Assembly: GCF_007066085.1 (NCBI RefSeq)
Contig: NZ_CP041405.1
Location: 5,217,001 to 5,281,000 of the forward strand
Direction: 5' to 3'
From: Paenibacillus thiaminolyticus
GTDB taxonomy: Bacteria > Bacillota > Bacilli > Paenibacillales > Paenibacillaceae
DNA length: 64,000 nt
Shown piece after piece: positions 43,773-52,744 of the stretch (the first letter of the stretch is position 1; each line of letters opens with the position of its first letter). The notes beneath the pieces are model-generated. The model was given only the letters and a program-made list of their open reading frames with translations, did no database searches and was not told the origin of the DNA. The position numbers and the translations under genes are program-made.

Positions 43773-44689
43773 TCGCATTTGGGGGCAACGCTATCTTGCA
43801 GCCTCATCAAGCTGCAACCTATGAGAACCAGCTTGCCAATGTGCGCAGCAGCAGCAAGAAGATTGCCGATATCGTGGAAGCGGGCTACGAAGTCATTATT
43901 ACGCACGGCAACGGCCCGCAGGTGGGATTGATTTTGCAGCAAAATGAAGAAGCGAAAGAGGTTGTTCCGCCATTTCCATTGGATGTGTGCAGCGCGGAGT
44001 CTCAGGGCTTCATCGGATATATGCTTGATCAATGCTTGAAAAACGAACTGCGCAAGCGGGGCTTGCCGCAGCAGGTCGTCAGTGTACTCACCCAGACGAG
44101 AGTATCACTGGAGGATGAAGCGTTCCTTCATCCAACGAAGCCGATCGGCGTCTTCTACACCGAGGAAGAAGCGAAGCGATTGATGCAGGACAAAGGCTGG
44201 AACATGCAGGAAGACGCTGGCCGGGGATGGAGACGCGTCGTTCCTTCGCCGCAGCCGCAATCGATTGTGGAGGCGGATACGATTATGAAGATTGCCGCAA
44301 GCGGGGCCATTGTCATTGGTGCCGGCGGCGGAGGCATTCCGGTCGTGCAAGCCGAGGACGGCACGCTTTCCGGGGTCGAAGCGGTGATTGACAAGGATCG
44401 CAGCGGTCTCAAATTAGCTCAGGAAGCGAACGCCGATATTTTTATGATGGTCACCGATGTGAAAAATGTCTATATTCATTACGGCAAGCCCGAGCAGAAG
44501 GCGCTGGAGCATATCAGTACCGAGGAAGCCAAGCAGTATATCGGGGAAGGGCATTTCTCCAGCGGCAGCATGGGGCCGAAGATGGAGGCCGCTGTGGCAT
44601 TTGCGGAACTTGGCAAGCACGCTATCATTTGCTCGCTTGACGATGCCGCTCTGGCTCTTCAAGGAACAACCGGGACGCATATTTCCTAA
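43754..44689 (+). CDS. arcC: Carbamate kinase
   Basis: Makes ATP from carbamoyl phosphate and ADP. A 311-residue ArcC-family protein: IAFGGNAIL, HGNGPQVGLI, GAGGGGIPVV, DKDRSGLKLA and SGSMGPKMEAA. AGGAGGAATGAAAGAAC is placed before ATG within the end of the previous gene, so translation is coupled. It closes the ureide operon, where E. coli also keeps a dedicated carbamate kinase. No arginine deiminase genes nearby. Confidence 0.95.
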   Translation: MSKRVVIAFGGNAILQPHQAATYENQLANVRSSSKKIADIVEAGYEVIITHGNGPQVGLILQQNEEAKEVVPPFPLDVCSAESQGFIGYMLDQCLKNELRKRGLPQQVVSVLTQTRVSLEDEAFLHPTKPIGVFYTEEEAKRLMQDKGWNMQEDAGRGWRRVVPSPQPQSIVEADTIMKIAASGAIVIGAGGGGIPVVQAEDGTLSGVEAVIDKDRSGLKLAQEANADIFMMVTDVKNVYIHYGKPEQKALEHISTEEAKQYIGEGHFSSGSMGPKMEAAVAFAELGKHAIICSLDDAALALQGTTGTHIS

Positions 44690-44711
44690 TATAATATTGC
44701 AAGCAACCGAC

Positions 44712-44753
44712 AGGCTGCGTAAAGCGGAGAAAGACCGCTTGCGCAGCCTTTTT
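44712..44753 (+). terminator. Terminator of the allantoate operon
   Basis: AGGCTGCG-T-AAAGCGG with CCGCTT-G-CGCAGCCT, then five T. Confidence 0.92.
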
Positions 44754-44997
44754 CTTCGATACAAGCCCTGCATCACCGTTCGTCCTGCTGAATATAGTAG
44801 AAGTGTTGGCCGTACAAATTTTTCCTTACAACATTTTTACAATCCGATCATCGTCCGTTAATATTACGGCCGTACATTGAATAGGTGCGGCACAAAAAGG
44901 AGGGGACGTCTCGCGCATGCATACCGATCCGTCCCGCTTGCCGGGAAGGAACGAACTAACAGTCCGGGGGACTGCACGAAAAGGAGCTTGATTACGA
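44754..44997 (+). other. Untranslated stretch before the sugar-type ABC operon
   Basis: No open frame with a ribosome site. It presumably holds the operon promoter; a short palindrome CCGTTAATATTACGG (about 44856-44870) is the only clear symmetry. AAGGAGC at 44981 is the ribosome site of the next gene. Confidence 0.4.
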
Positions 44998-46323
44998 ATG
45001 GATATGAAATCATGGCTGCGGCCGCTGCTGGCCGGCGCGCTCGCTATCAGCCTGACAGCATGCTCCGGCGGAGAAGGAGCAGGGACGACGGCGGATGTGA
45101 AGGCGCCGCTTGCCGGCTTGAAGGAGGACACGACACCGGTAACCATTCAATACTGGCACGCTCATGCCGAAGCCCAGATCGAAGGCTTGAACGCGCAGAT
45201 CGCGGCGTTCCAGAACAAATATCCGCATATTACAGTCGAACCCGTCTATCAGGGAGGATATGGGGATCTACATAAAAAACTGCAGGCGGCGGTCGCGGCC
45301 AACGACGTGCCGGACGTGACCAACGTGGAGGTCGCTTCGCTTCCGAACTTCGCCGAGGGCGGCGTGTTCACCGATCTGACGCCATGGATCGAACGGGACA
45401 AGGTGGACCTGGACGATTTCGCCTCGGGAATGCTAAAGGCGTATGCCTATCAAGGGAAGCAGTACGGCTTCCCGCTCATCGTCAGCACGAGCGTATTCAT
45501 CTATAACAAGGCGCTGCTCGATGAGTTGGGCGTGGAGCCGCCGCAGACATGGGGCGAGATCGACGCCTTCAACGCCAAGGTCGCCAAGCGGGACAACGGC
45601 AAGACCACCCGTTATGCCTTCTCGGTGCCGGGCTGGGACACCTGGTATTATGATCCGTGGCTGATTAACGGCGGCGGCCGCATCCTGTCTGAAGACGGAA
45701 GCGAAGCCGCGGTGCAGACGCCGGAATCGCTCCGGTATGTGGAGAATTTCCACCGCTGGCTGAAGGAAGGCGTCGTCCATATGGGCTACGGCAAGGGCGC
45801 GTCCGACAATATGCGCCAGATGTTCCTCGGCGGCGAGATCGCCATGGTGCAGCATACGTCGGCCATGCTGAAGATGTACCGCGAGAATGCCGGCTTCGAG
45901 GTCGGGGTGTCCTTCCTGCCGGGAGATCAGGAGCGCACCTCGAATATCGGGGGCGCCGGCATCGTCATGATGGACGGCATCAAGGATGACAAGAAGCGGG
46001 AAGCCGCCTGGAAATTCATTCAGTTCATGACATCGGCCGAACAAAATCTTTCCTGGGCGGAATCAGTCGGATATTTGCCGACGCGGAAGTCGGCCATCGC
46101 CTCGGAGGAAGGACAAGCTTACTTTTCCAGGTGGCCGCAGTACAAAGCGGTGTTCGATCATTTCGATAATGTGACCCCGCGGCTGCAGCATCCGGCATAT
46201 CCGGAATTCAGTGAGGTCTACAAAGAAGTGATCGGCGAAATGATATTGAACGGGGCGGATCCGGCGCCAATGATGAAGAATGCGGCAGCCAAAATCAATG
46301 ACATCCTGGCGGAGCATGAGTGA
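44998..46323 (+). CDS. Carbohydrate ABC transporter substrate-binding lipoprotein (UgpB/MalE-like)
   Basis: A 441-residue type 1 solute-binding protein: lipobox SLTAC with Cys22, then ITIQYWHAHAE-like opening (VTIQYWHAHAEAQIEGLN) and IYNKALLDELGVEPPQTWGE, standard in sugar/glycerol-3-phosphate binding proteins. AAGGAGC lies 10 bases before ATG. Operon with two permeases but no ATPase gene; such importers commonly share a MsmX-like ATPase encoded elsewhere. Sugar unknown. Confidence 0.93.
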   Translation: MDMKSWLRPLLAGALAISLTACSGGEGAGTTADVKAPLAGLKEDTTPVTIQYWHAHAEAQIEGLNAQIAAFQNKYPHITVEPVYQGGYGDLHKKLQAAVAANDVPDVTNVEVASLPNFAEGGVFTDLTPWIERDKVDLDDFASGMLKAYAYQGKQYGFPLIVSTSVFIYNKALLDELGVEPPQTWGEIDAFNAKVAKRDNGKTTRYAFSVPGWDTWYYDPWLINGGGRILSEDGSEAAVQTPESLRYVENFHRWLKEGVVHMGYGKGASDNMRQMFLGGEIAMVQHTSAMLKMYRENAGFEVGVSFLPGDQERTSNIGGAGIVMMDGIKDDKKREAAWKFIQFMTSAEQNLSWAESVGYLPTRKSAIASEEGQAYFSRWPQYKAVFDHFDNVTPRLQHPAYPEFSEVYKEVIGEMILNGADPAPMMKNAAAKINDILAEHE

Positions 46324-47291
46324 TGGGCATGCGGGATGAGATGTTCACCCATTCGCTTCCCGCAGGGCAGGAGGAGGCGCAGGCCGCCCCGGCCCGCTCG
46401 CGGCGGAGCCGAAGACAACGGCGTGAGAGTTGGAAGGACCTGTCTTTTGCGCTGCCGGCGCTCGGGTTTCTGGCCGTGTTCCTGTATTACCCCCTGCTGA
46501 ATTCTATCTATATTAGCCTGACGAACTGGAACATGACGCGACCAACGAAGCAATTCGTGGGCGCCAACAATTATGTATGGCTATTGAACAATGAGGACTT
46601 CTATCATTCGCTCAAAGTGACCTTGCTCTACACGGTGATGGACGTCGCCGGCACGCTCGGCATCGGGCTGCTGCTTGCCTTGCTCTTTAACGTCGCGTCT
46701 TCGCGCCTGTTCGGCTTCATGCGGGGCATTGTCTTTATGCCGCATTATATTTCGATGGTCGTCGCGGCGATGGTCTTCACCTGGATTTACAATGGGCAGT
46801 ACGGCTTGCTCAACAGTCTGTTGAACGCGTTCGGCTTCGACTCGGTCGGGTGGCTGGTCGAGCCGTCAACGGCGCTGCCGGCGCTGGTCGCCGTCTCCGT
46901 CTGGAAGGGGGTCGGCTTCGCGATGATTCTGTTCATCGCGGGGATACGGGGCATCCCGATGGAGTACTACGAAGCGGCCGCCATTGATGGCGCGGACCGG
47001 GTGCGGCAGTTCTGGCATATTACGCTGCCGCTGCTGTCGCCGATGACGTTGTTCCTGCTCATTACGACGTTCATCTCGTCGATGCAGGTGTTCCAATCCA
47101 TCGATATTATGACGAACGGGGGGCCGCTCAAAGCGACCAATGCGATCGTCTATTGGATTTATACGATGGCGTTCGTCGATTTCAAGACGGGACGGGCGAT
47201 GGCGCTTGTGATGGTGATGTTCGTCATTATTTTGGCGCTCGCCTTGCTGCAATGGTGGGCGAGCCGGAAGAAGGTGCATTATGAGGGATAA
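46323..47291 (+). CDS. Sugar ABC transporter permease (UgpA/MalF type)
   Basis: A 322-residue permease with six hydrophobic helices and an Arg-rich cytoplasmic N-terminus. The EAA loop is EYYEAAAIDGADRVRQFWHI, followed by TLPLLSPMTLFL. ATG at 46323 overlaps the previous stop by one base (TGATG); a GTG at 46320 is possible. Pairs with the next permease. Confidence 0.93.
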   Translation: MGMRDEMFTHSLPAGQEEAQAAPARSRRSRRQRRESWKDLSFALPALGFLAVFLYYPLLNSIYISLTNWNMTRPTKQFVGANNYVWLLNNEDFYHSLKVTLLYTVMDVAGTLGIGLLLALLFNVASSRLFGFMRGIVFMPHYISMVVAAMVFTWIYNGQYGLLNSLLNAFGFDSVGWLVEPSTALPALVAVSVWKGVGFAMILFIAGIRGIPMEYYEAAAIDGADRVRQFWHITLPLLSPMTLFLLITTFISSMQVFQSIDIMTNGGPLKATNAIVYWIYTMAFVDFKTGRAMALVMVMFVIILALALLQWWASRKKVHYEG

Positions 47292-48138
47292 CCGCATGGC
47301 GGGCCAACGGAACAGGAAGCTGATGTACGCCGGCCGCCTTGCGCTTGCCGTCATCGTCACCGCTCTGCTGTTCTTCCCGGTCTATTGGCTCATCGTCAGT
47401 TCGCTGAAGACGCAGCAGGAGATGAGGCTTGCGGTGCCAACCTTCTGGCCGCAGACCTTCTCCTGGAGCAATTATGCGGAAGCGTTCCGGATTATTCCTT
47501 ACGCGCGCTTCTTCGGCAATACGCTTCTGATGTCCGCAGGCATCGTCGTGCTCCAGCTCAATGTGGCGCTGCTGGCCGCGTTCGCGTTCGCCAAAGGCCG
47601 CTTCCGCGGCAAGGAAGTCTTGTTCTTCCTCGTGCTGGCGGCCATGATCGTGCCGGATCAGGTGACGTTCGTACCCGTCTATGTCATGATGTCGAAGCTC
47701 AACTGGCTGGACACCTTCTGGGCATTAATCATTCCGCACGGGGCGTCCGCATATGGCATCTTTCTGCTCCGGCAAGCGTTCAAATCGGTCAACAACGATG
47801 TGTTGGAAGCGGCGCGGGTGGACGGAGGAGGGCGGCTGACGCTGTTGTACCGGATATTGCTGCCGATGACGATGCCTACCGTCGTGACCTTGGCGGTGCT
47901 GCAGTTCATTAGCGCCTGGAATTCTTATTTCTGGCCGCTCATCATGACCAATTCGAATGACATGCGCGTGCTTACCGTGGGCATCAGCATGCTGCGCGAT
48001 TCGATTGCCGGCGATGAAGCGATGTACTTCCATATCATTATGGCCGCCAGCGGCATGGCGATTGTGCCGATCGTCATTCTGTTCACGTTCATGCAGAAGC
48101 ATATCGTCTCCGCGATGGCCAACTCCACCTTCAAATAG
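47281..48138 (+). CDS. Sugar ABC transporter permease (UgpE/MalG type)
   Basis: A 285-residue permease with six helices. Loop EAARVDGGGRLTLLYRILLP is the EAA motif, and WNSYFWPLIM is typical of MalG-like proteins. Starts 11 bases inside the preceding gene. Last gene of the importer operon. Confidence 0.93.
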   Translation: MRDNRMAGQRNRKLMYAGRLALAVIVTALLFFPVYWLIVSSLKTQQEMRLAVPTFWPQTFSWSNYAEAFRIIPYARFFGNTLLMSAGIVVLQLNVALLAAFAFAKGRFRGKEVLFFLVLAAMIVPDQVTFVPVYVMMSKLNWLDTFWALIIPHGASAYGIFLLRQAFKSVNNDVLEAARVDGGGRLTLLYRILLPMTMPTVVTLAVLQFISAWNSYFWPLIMTNSNDMRVLTVGISMLRDSIAGDEAMYFHIIMAASGMAIVPIVILFTFMQKHIVSAMANSTFK

Positions 48139-48161
48139 CGGATGGCTTCGGCCATCGGCAC

Positions 48162-48204
48162 AAAAAAAGGGATGCCGCCAGCCTCTTCAGGCCGGTGGCA
48201 TCCC
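48162..48204. terminator. Hairpin terminator between the ABC operon and the NifU-like gene
   Basis: GGGATGCC-GCC-GCCT/AGGC-GG-GGCATCCC stem. The run of seven A on the left reads as T7 on the minus strand, so it mainly ends the NifU-like gene; it can also fold on the plus strand. Confidence 0.85.
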
Positions 48205-48225
48205 TTGTCCGTGTAGGGAGGGCAA

Positions 48226-48471
48226 TTAGAATACTTGAACGACTTCCGTAATGCCTTCCACTTCTTCTACCAATGCGCGTTCAATACCCGCTTTGAGGGT
48301 AATGGTGGAGCTTGGGCAGCTGCCGCATGCGCCCATCAAGCGCAATTTGACAATACCGTCCTCGACGTCGACCAATTCGACATCCCCGCCGTCACGCTGC
48401 AGGAACGGACGCAGTTTATCCAGCACTTCCAGCACTTCATCATACGTGCTGTTCTGTGTTTGTTCACTCAT
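48226..48471 (-). CDS. NifU-like Fe-S scaffold domain protein (YutI-like)
   Basis: An 81-residue NifU C-terminal domain: [15 protein letters not shown] and the cluster-binding [10 protein letters not shown] (CxxC). ATG at 48471 is 10 bases after AAGGAG; a start 8 codons earlier has no ribosome site. Acts in iron-sulfur cluster assembly or carriage. The neighbourhood yutI-yuzB-yutJ is kept in Bacillus. Confidence 0.92.
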   Translation of the reverse strand: MSEQTQNSTYDEVLEVLDKLRPFLQRDGGDVELVDVEDGIVKLRLMGACGSCPSSTITLKAGIERALVEEVEGITEVVQVF

Positions 48472-48561
48472 CTTTCGCCAACTCCTTTCATCCATGCTCC
48501 TTTTATTATATTATAAAGCTATTCGAAATCAAAGGCACTACATGAAAGCGGGGAAATATCT

Positions 48562-48816
48562 ATGCGTCCGATCATTGAGTTATGCGTGAATAACGTGCAT
48601 CAGGGAACGGACCAGTTGATGAAGCGGTTCGCCGCTCTTCCGAATGTCGATGTGATCGAATACGGCTGCCTCGGCAATTGCGGAGAGTGCTTCCTGTTCC
48701 CATTTGCGTATGTGAACGGGGAGATTGTGGCCGCGGAGTCCGCGGAGCAATTATATGATGTGATTATGGAGAAAGTTAAGGAAATACAAGCATGGGAGCA
48801 GCCGGACGCCAATTGA
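48562..48816 (+). CDS. yuzB: YuzB family protein (DUF1450)
   Basis: An 84-residue protein with conserved cysteines in ELCVNNVHQG and YGCLGNCGECFLFPFAYVNGE, matching YuzB. Possibly metal- or cluster-binding. GCGGGGAAA lies before ATG. Its end is part of the hairpin at 48788-48837. Confidence 0.92.
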   Translation: MRPIIELCVNNVHQGTDQLMKRFAALPNVDVIEYGCLGNCGECFLFPFAYVNGEIVAAESAEQLYDVIMEKVKEIQAWEQPDAN

Positions 48817-48837
48817 CGCCGCTGCTCCCATGCTTTG
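48788..48837. terminator. Convergent hairpin between yuzB and the NDH-2-like gene
   Basis: CAAGCATGGGAGCAGC pairs with GCTGCTCCCATGCTTTG (16 bp). Its left arm lies in the end of yuzB. T-tails are poor on both strands, so termination strength is uncertain. Confidence 0.6.
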
Positions 48838-48845
48838 TATAAGGG

Positions 48846-49919
48846 TCATCCGAAATGCTGCTTGGACATCCACAGCACGCCGCTCTTGATGACGCGCGGA
48901 ACGTAGCCGACCATCGTGCGCTTGCCGAGCAAGCCGAAGCCGGCCTTCTTGCCGAGGGAGCCGAGCACGCCCTTGAGCTTGATTTTGCCCAAATGCGGCG
49001 TCTCGTTCTTCCAGATCGCCTTGATGACATCGGCAATCTGCTCTCCCTGAGCTCCGGCCGCTTGCGCGCTCGGGGAGAACGGCAAGCTGGCGCAGTCGCC
49101 GACGACAAAGACGTTCGGATAGTCCGGAATCTGATGATACGCATTCAGCAAGACGCGCCCTTGCGGATCTTTGGGCACCTGAAGCGCCTGAACGACCTCC
49201 ACTGGCTGGATGCCGGCAGTCCATACCGTAGCGTGAGACAGAATCTCCTCTTCCTTGTCTTCCGCGCGGTTATAGATGACGCCCTTCTCCAGGCGGCTGA
49301 CGTGAACATGCGAGCGGAGCTCCACATCATGCTCCTGGAACCACTCGGATACATAGCGGGACAGCTTCTCCGGGAAGGCGGACAGCACCCGGCCGCCCCG
49401 ATCCAGTATCCGGATGTTCAGATCGGGACGGCTCTCTCTCAATTCCGACGCCGTCTCGACTCCGCTTAGTCCGCCCCCGACGATGCTGACCTGCCCGTAT
49501 GGCTTGACGTCGTTCAAGCGCTGATAGGTCTGTCTCGTGCTGGAGAGCGATTGAATGCTGCAGCCGAACTGCTCCGCGCCGGGGATGCCATGGAATTTGT
49601 CCGTGCAGCCCAGGCCAATCGCCAAATAATCGTATGCCATCGCATCATCATGCTCGAAATGAATGAGCCGGTTGTCCAAATCGATGGCTTGGACATTGCC
49701 GTAATGAAGCTGAACGCGCGGATCGGTCGGAAAGGACACGCGAATATCGATATCCGGAACCGTCCCGGCCGCCAGCGCGTAGTACTCGGTCTTCAATCCT
49801 TGGTATGGCATGCGGTCAATCAATACAAGCTGTACGTCAGAGGGCAGATCGCCCTCTAACAACCGTTGAATAATGGCCAATCCTCCGTAACCGCCACCTA
49901 ATATGACGTATCGTTTCAT
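48846..49919 (-). CDS. NAD(P)/FAD-dependent oxidoreductase, NDH-2-like (YutJ-like)
   Basis: A 357-residue flavoprotein: GGGYGGLAIIQRL FAD motif at the start, second Rossmann motif VGGGLSGVETASEL, and VFVVGDCASLPFSPSAQAAGAQGEQ near the end. Shorter than the NDH at 60050 and without its hydrophobic C-terminal tail. Placed beside yuzB as in Bacillus yutJ. Role in electron transfer; quinone activity not certain. Confidence 0.88.
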   Translation of the reverse strand: MKRYVILGGGYGGLAIIQRLLEGDLPSDVQLVLIDRMPYQGLKTEYYALAAGTVPDIDIRVSFPTDPRVQLHYGNVQAIDLDNRLIHFEHDDAMAYDYLAIGLGCTDKFHGIPGAEQFGCSIQSLSSTRQTYQRLNDVKPYGQVSIVGGGLSGVETASELRESRPDLNIRILDRGGRVLSAFPEKLSRYVSEWFQEHDVELRSHVHVSRLEKGVIYNRAEDKEEEILSHATVWTAGIQPVEVVQALQVPKDPQGRVLLNAYHQIPDYPNVFVVGDCASLPFSPSAQAAGAQGEQIADVIKAIWKNETPHLGKIKLKGVLGSLGKKAGFGLLGKRTMVGYVPRVIKSGVLWMSKQHFG

Positions 49920-50095
49920 CCGTTCGACTTCCCCCTATGATGCCGAAATTATAGATAATATGCCGTCATCGACAGCGCCTACGTCGTATGGCTCCTCTCC
50001 AGAAAACGGGTTGCTCGTGCACTGATGCCTGTCTATTCTATCTATTTATCTCGGTTCCTATCTCTCCAAATCGAAGCTTCCCCTCTATTCCCAGG

Positions 50096-51202
50096 CTATT
50101 CGTATACCTTCACTTCATTATAGAAGGTGTCGCGCTCTACCGGGATGCGGCCTGCGCCCTTCACGAGCCAGATCAACTCGTCGCGCGTCAGTCCTTCCGG
50201 CGTCAGCGCGCCTGCGGCATGGCTGATCCGTTCCTTAACGAGCGTGCCATGCACGTCGGAGGCGCCGAAGGTTAGCGCGACCTGGGTCAGCTGCGTGCCG
50301 ATGTTGATGAAGTATGCCTTGATATGCTGTACATTGTCCAGCATGAGACGGCTGATTGCGATCGTCTTCAAGTCCTCGTACGCGGAGTTGCGCCGCTTGA
50401 TGCTCGCTTTCGGACTCTTCGGCTGCATCGACAGTGGTATGAATACCTGGAATCCGTTCGTCTCATCCTGCAATTCACGAATCTTCATCATATGGCGCAC
50501 TCGATCCTCATGCGATTCGATCGCGCCGTAGAGCATCGTGGTGTGCGTCTTCATGCCCAGTTGGTGCGCCGTGCGGTGCACCTCCAGATACCGGTCGACG
50601 CCGGCCTTCTCCACGCGCATCTTCTTGCGGTATTCATCCGACAGAATTTCTGCGCCGCCCCCTGTCAGCGACTCCAGGCCGGCGTCCATCAGCTGGCGCA
50701 GCACTTCTTCCACGCTCAAGCCGCTGATGCGGGTAAAGAAGTCGATTTCGGCAGCCGTATACGCCTTGAGCGTGACTTGCGGATATTTCTCCTTCAGCAC
50801 GCGCAAGGAATCGACATAGTATTGGAACGGCACATGCGGGTTATGGCCGCCCACGATGTGGAATTCCCTTACACCCGGATGGATGTGCTGGTCGACATAC
50901 TCGATCATTTCCTGCCCCGATAGCGTGTACGATCCTTCCTGCCCCTGATCCTTGCGGAAATTGCAGAAGGCGCAGTGCGCTTCACAGACATTGGTAAAAT
51001 AGAGAGACATATTCTCGATGAAATATACTTTCTTCCCGTTCTTGCGTAAATTTGCGAGATTCGCTAATTGACCCAAGGTCAACAAGTCGTCCGTCTCATA
51101 CAAATATACACCGTCTTCCAGCGTCAAGCGTTCCCCACGCTCGACCTTGTCCACTATTTCGGCCATGCGGGTATCCGCATGACGGGCGATGACCGTTGTC
51201 AT
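50096..51202 (-). CDS. mqnE: Aminofutalosine synthase MqnE
   Basis: Radical-SAM enzyme of the futalosine menaquinone pathway, joining a chorismate-derived enolpyruvyl benzoate to adenosine. The 368 residues contain the cluster motif CEAHCAFC (C-x3-C-x2-C, about 72-79), GGHNPHVPFQYYV, GGGAEILSDEYRKK and GASDVHGTLVKERISHAAGA. Isolated from other mqn genes. Its leader carries a promoter and a terminator (see 51401-51509). Confidence 0.93.
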   Translation of the reverse strand: MTTVIARHADTRMAEIVDKVERGERLTLEDGVYLYETDDLLTLGQLANLANLRKNGKKVYFIENMSLYFTNVCEAHCAFCNFRKDQGQEGSYTLSGQEMIEYVDQHIHPGVREFHIVGGHNPHVPFQYYVDSLRVLKEKYPQVTLKAYTAAEIDFFTRISGLSVEEVLRQLMDAGLESLTGGGAEILSDEYRKKMRVEKAGVDRYLEVHRTAHQLGMKTHTTMLYGAIESHEDRVRHMMKIRELQDETNGFQVFIPLSMQPKSPKASIKRRNSAYEDLKTIAISRLMLDNVQHIKAYFINIGTQLTQVALTFGASDVHGTLVKERISHAAGALTPEGLTRDELIWLVKGAGRIPVERDTFYNEVKVYE

Positions 51203-51400
51203 GCACAGGCCTCCTTCTCATTCATCTGCTCTTGGCCGTCACTGGCATCCGGCTGCGGGCCTCGCATTCGGCGCTTGCGCAAATGCGGGAGCGCGCATCG
51301 GATCCGATAGGCCGGTTACCGCCAGGCGTTCGGCACGCGTCCGCCTTGCCGGCAGAGCAGTCGTGCGCCAGCCGGTGGGCCGGCGCGATCCTTTTCCGAA

Positions 51401-51443
51401 CAAAATAAAAACTCCTCGACGAAATGTTGATTCCGTCGGAGGA
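51401..51443 (-). terminator. Leader terminator upstream of mqnE
   Basis: On the minus strand, CCTCCGACG pairs with CGTCGAGGAG (one bulge), followed by TTTTTATTTT. It lies about 30 bases after the predicted start point and 200 bases before mqnE, so may attenuate mqnE or end a short RNA. Confidence 0.65.
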
Positions 51444-51480
51444 TTCAGTGAAACATATCACAGCTTCCGTAGTCACCTTC

Positions 51481-51509
51481 ATTATACTCTTGCCTTCCAG
51501 AAGGGGCAA
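51481..51509 (-). promoter_or_regulatory. Sigma-A promoter reading toward mqnE
   Basis: Minus strand: TTGCCC (51509-51504), 17-base spacer, TATAAT (51486-51481). Confidence 0.75.
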
Positions 51510-51548
51510 TACATGATACGGGATAGCGGGAAACAGGAGATCGTTCTC

Positions 51549-51577
51549 TTGTAACGATCCGATGGGATGGGTATACT
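51549..51577 (+). promoter_or_regulatory. Sigma-A promoter of the HesB-like gene
   Basis: TTGTAA at 51549-51554, 17-base spacer, TATACT at 51572-51577, 24 bases before the ATG. Confidence 0.65.
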
Positions 51578-51600
51578 TAATACTACAAGGAGGGATTAGA

Positions 51601-51960
51601 ATGATTACAATCAGCGATCAAGCGGTTGAGAAAATAGAGGAAATGATGGCCCAGGAAGAGAATCCGGCTTTGTTCCTGCGCATCGGTGTGCATGCCGGCG
51701 GCTGCAGCGGCTTCTCTTACGGCATGGGGCTGGACGATCAGGAGAGCGCCGATGACGTGCATATGACGTTCGGCCAGGTGAAGGTCGTCGTCGACAAAGA
51801 GAGCATCCCTTTCTTGAACGGACTCGTTATTGACTTCAAGGAGTCGGGAATGTCCGGCGGCTTCACGATCGACAACCCGAACGCCACCGCCACCTGCGGC
51901 TGCGGCGCGAGCTTCCGCACCGCCCTTGCTCAGGGCAAGGCGGAGAAATGCGACGACTAA
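51601..51960 (+). CDS. HesB/IscA A-type iron-sulfur carrier
   Basis: A 119-residue A-type carrier with the three conserved cysteines: GGCSGFSYGM and TCGCGASF. It accepts and hands on Fe-S clusters. ATG at 51601 follows AAGGAGGG by about 7 bases; the longer frame to 51562 has no ribosome site. The last residues overlap the terminator stem. Confidence 0.94.
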   Translation: MITISDQAVEKIEEMMAQEENPALFLRIGVHAGGCSGFSYGMGLDDQESADDVHMTFGQVKVVVDKESIPFLNGLVIDFKESGMSGGFTIDNPNATATCGCGASFRTALAQGKAEKCDD

Positions 51961-51983
51961 AGCTCGTCGTTGAGCGTTTTTTT
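51951..51983 (+). terminator. Terminator of the HesB-like gene
   Basis: CGACGAC (51951-51957, across the stop codon) with GTCGTTG (51966-51972), then AGCG and T7. Confidence 0.65.
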
Positions 51984-52084
51984 CAAGCGGGGATCTGAAT
52001 GCTGCCTTGCGTTAGCTGCAACGCGAAGAAGCGAAAGGGTTGCGGATCACACGGCGATTTTGAGTAATAACAACTCCGGGAATG

Positions 52085-52177
52085 TATAATAACAACCCTA
52101 ATTTCGGTGTTGTAGGACTGTTAATCACGGCCTCTCTAACGGTGGATTCGTTAAATTACCGTTACGGGAGGTTTTTT
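52085..52177 (+). other. Promoter-terminator unit without a clear ORF
   Basis: TATAAT at 52085-52090 (weak -35 TTGAGT at 52060) is followed by the hairpin CCTC-AACGGT/ACCGTT-GGAGG (52131-52171) and six T. ATAATAACAAC is present twice just before. The implied transcript is about 75 bases and could be a small RNA or a remnant. Confidence 0.4.
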
Positions 52178-52294
52178 GTTTTGTCTTAAACCAGCAATCC
52201 TTACATTTACCTTACAGTAGTCCTAAATCCGTTGCTAATAGTTAAAATCTAGATTAGGATGTCTAAAAATAACCAAATAGTGGAGGTGGTTTTG

Positions 52295-52555
52295 GTGAAA
52301 AGAGGACTAATTGTCTTAGGTGTTTCGGCAACGCTTCTGGCAGGTGTATTGGCTCCGATAACAGGTTTTGCTGCAGAAAAAAGTGACACACAACCAAATG
52401 TAAAAGTTAACGCTAGCTATGACTATGTGCCTTCTTCCATTTTTGTTGGCAGCAGTTTTTCTTTTCCGGGCAAATATAAATACCCCTATGTCTGGTTTGG
52501 CGAGGATGTAGTATCGGTTGATGTCTTTGGCAAAGTAACAGGTGCACTCGTATAG
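52295..52555 (+). CDS. Small secreted protein
   Basis: An 86-residue exported protein. GTG start lies behind GGAGGTGG; the frame to 52259 has no ribosome site. A standard signal peptide (basic MKRG, hydrophobic LIVLGVSATLLAGVLAPITG, AXA-type FAA site near residue 27) precedes a 59-residue mature part rich in Tyr, Ser and Val with no Cys. The ending EDVVSVDVFGKVTGALV resembles one strand pair of an Ig-like (Big2) fold, so it may be a short or cut domain. Base composition is lower in GC than its neighbours. Function unknown. Confidence 0.7.
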   Translation: MKRGLIVLGVSATLLAGVLAPITGFAAEKSDTQPNVKVNASYDYVPSSIFVGSSFSFPGKYKYPYVWFGEDVVSVDVFGKVTGALV

Positions 52556-52744
52556 CGAGCAAATCGCTATGAGCAATTCGCTATAATCGGCGCTTGCGGT
52601 GCGATAACCCCGTCCGGTTCTCTGCTTCCTGCGACAGGTTGTCTGCCTATAAGCTTTCGCCGAAGTTACAGACATGACAAAGAATTCAGACGTCCTCATA
52701 GTACGGACCCTGTGATGAATGCTGCAAAGGAGCAATGTCGATCG

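Noticed and set aside
51222..51509. Minus-strand frame over the mqnE leader
   Set aside because: It crosses the leader terminator, lacks a clear ribosome site, and its sequence is not protein-like.
52316..52735. Minus-strand frame opposite the secreted-protein gene
   Set aside because: Antisense to a frame with signal peptide and good ribosome site; no recognisable protein features.
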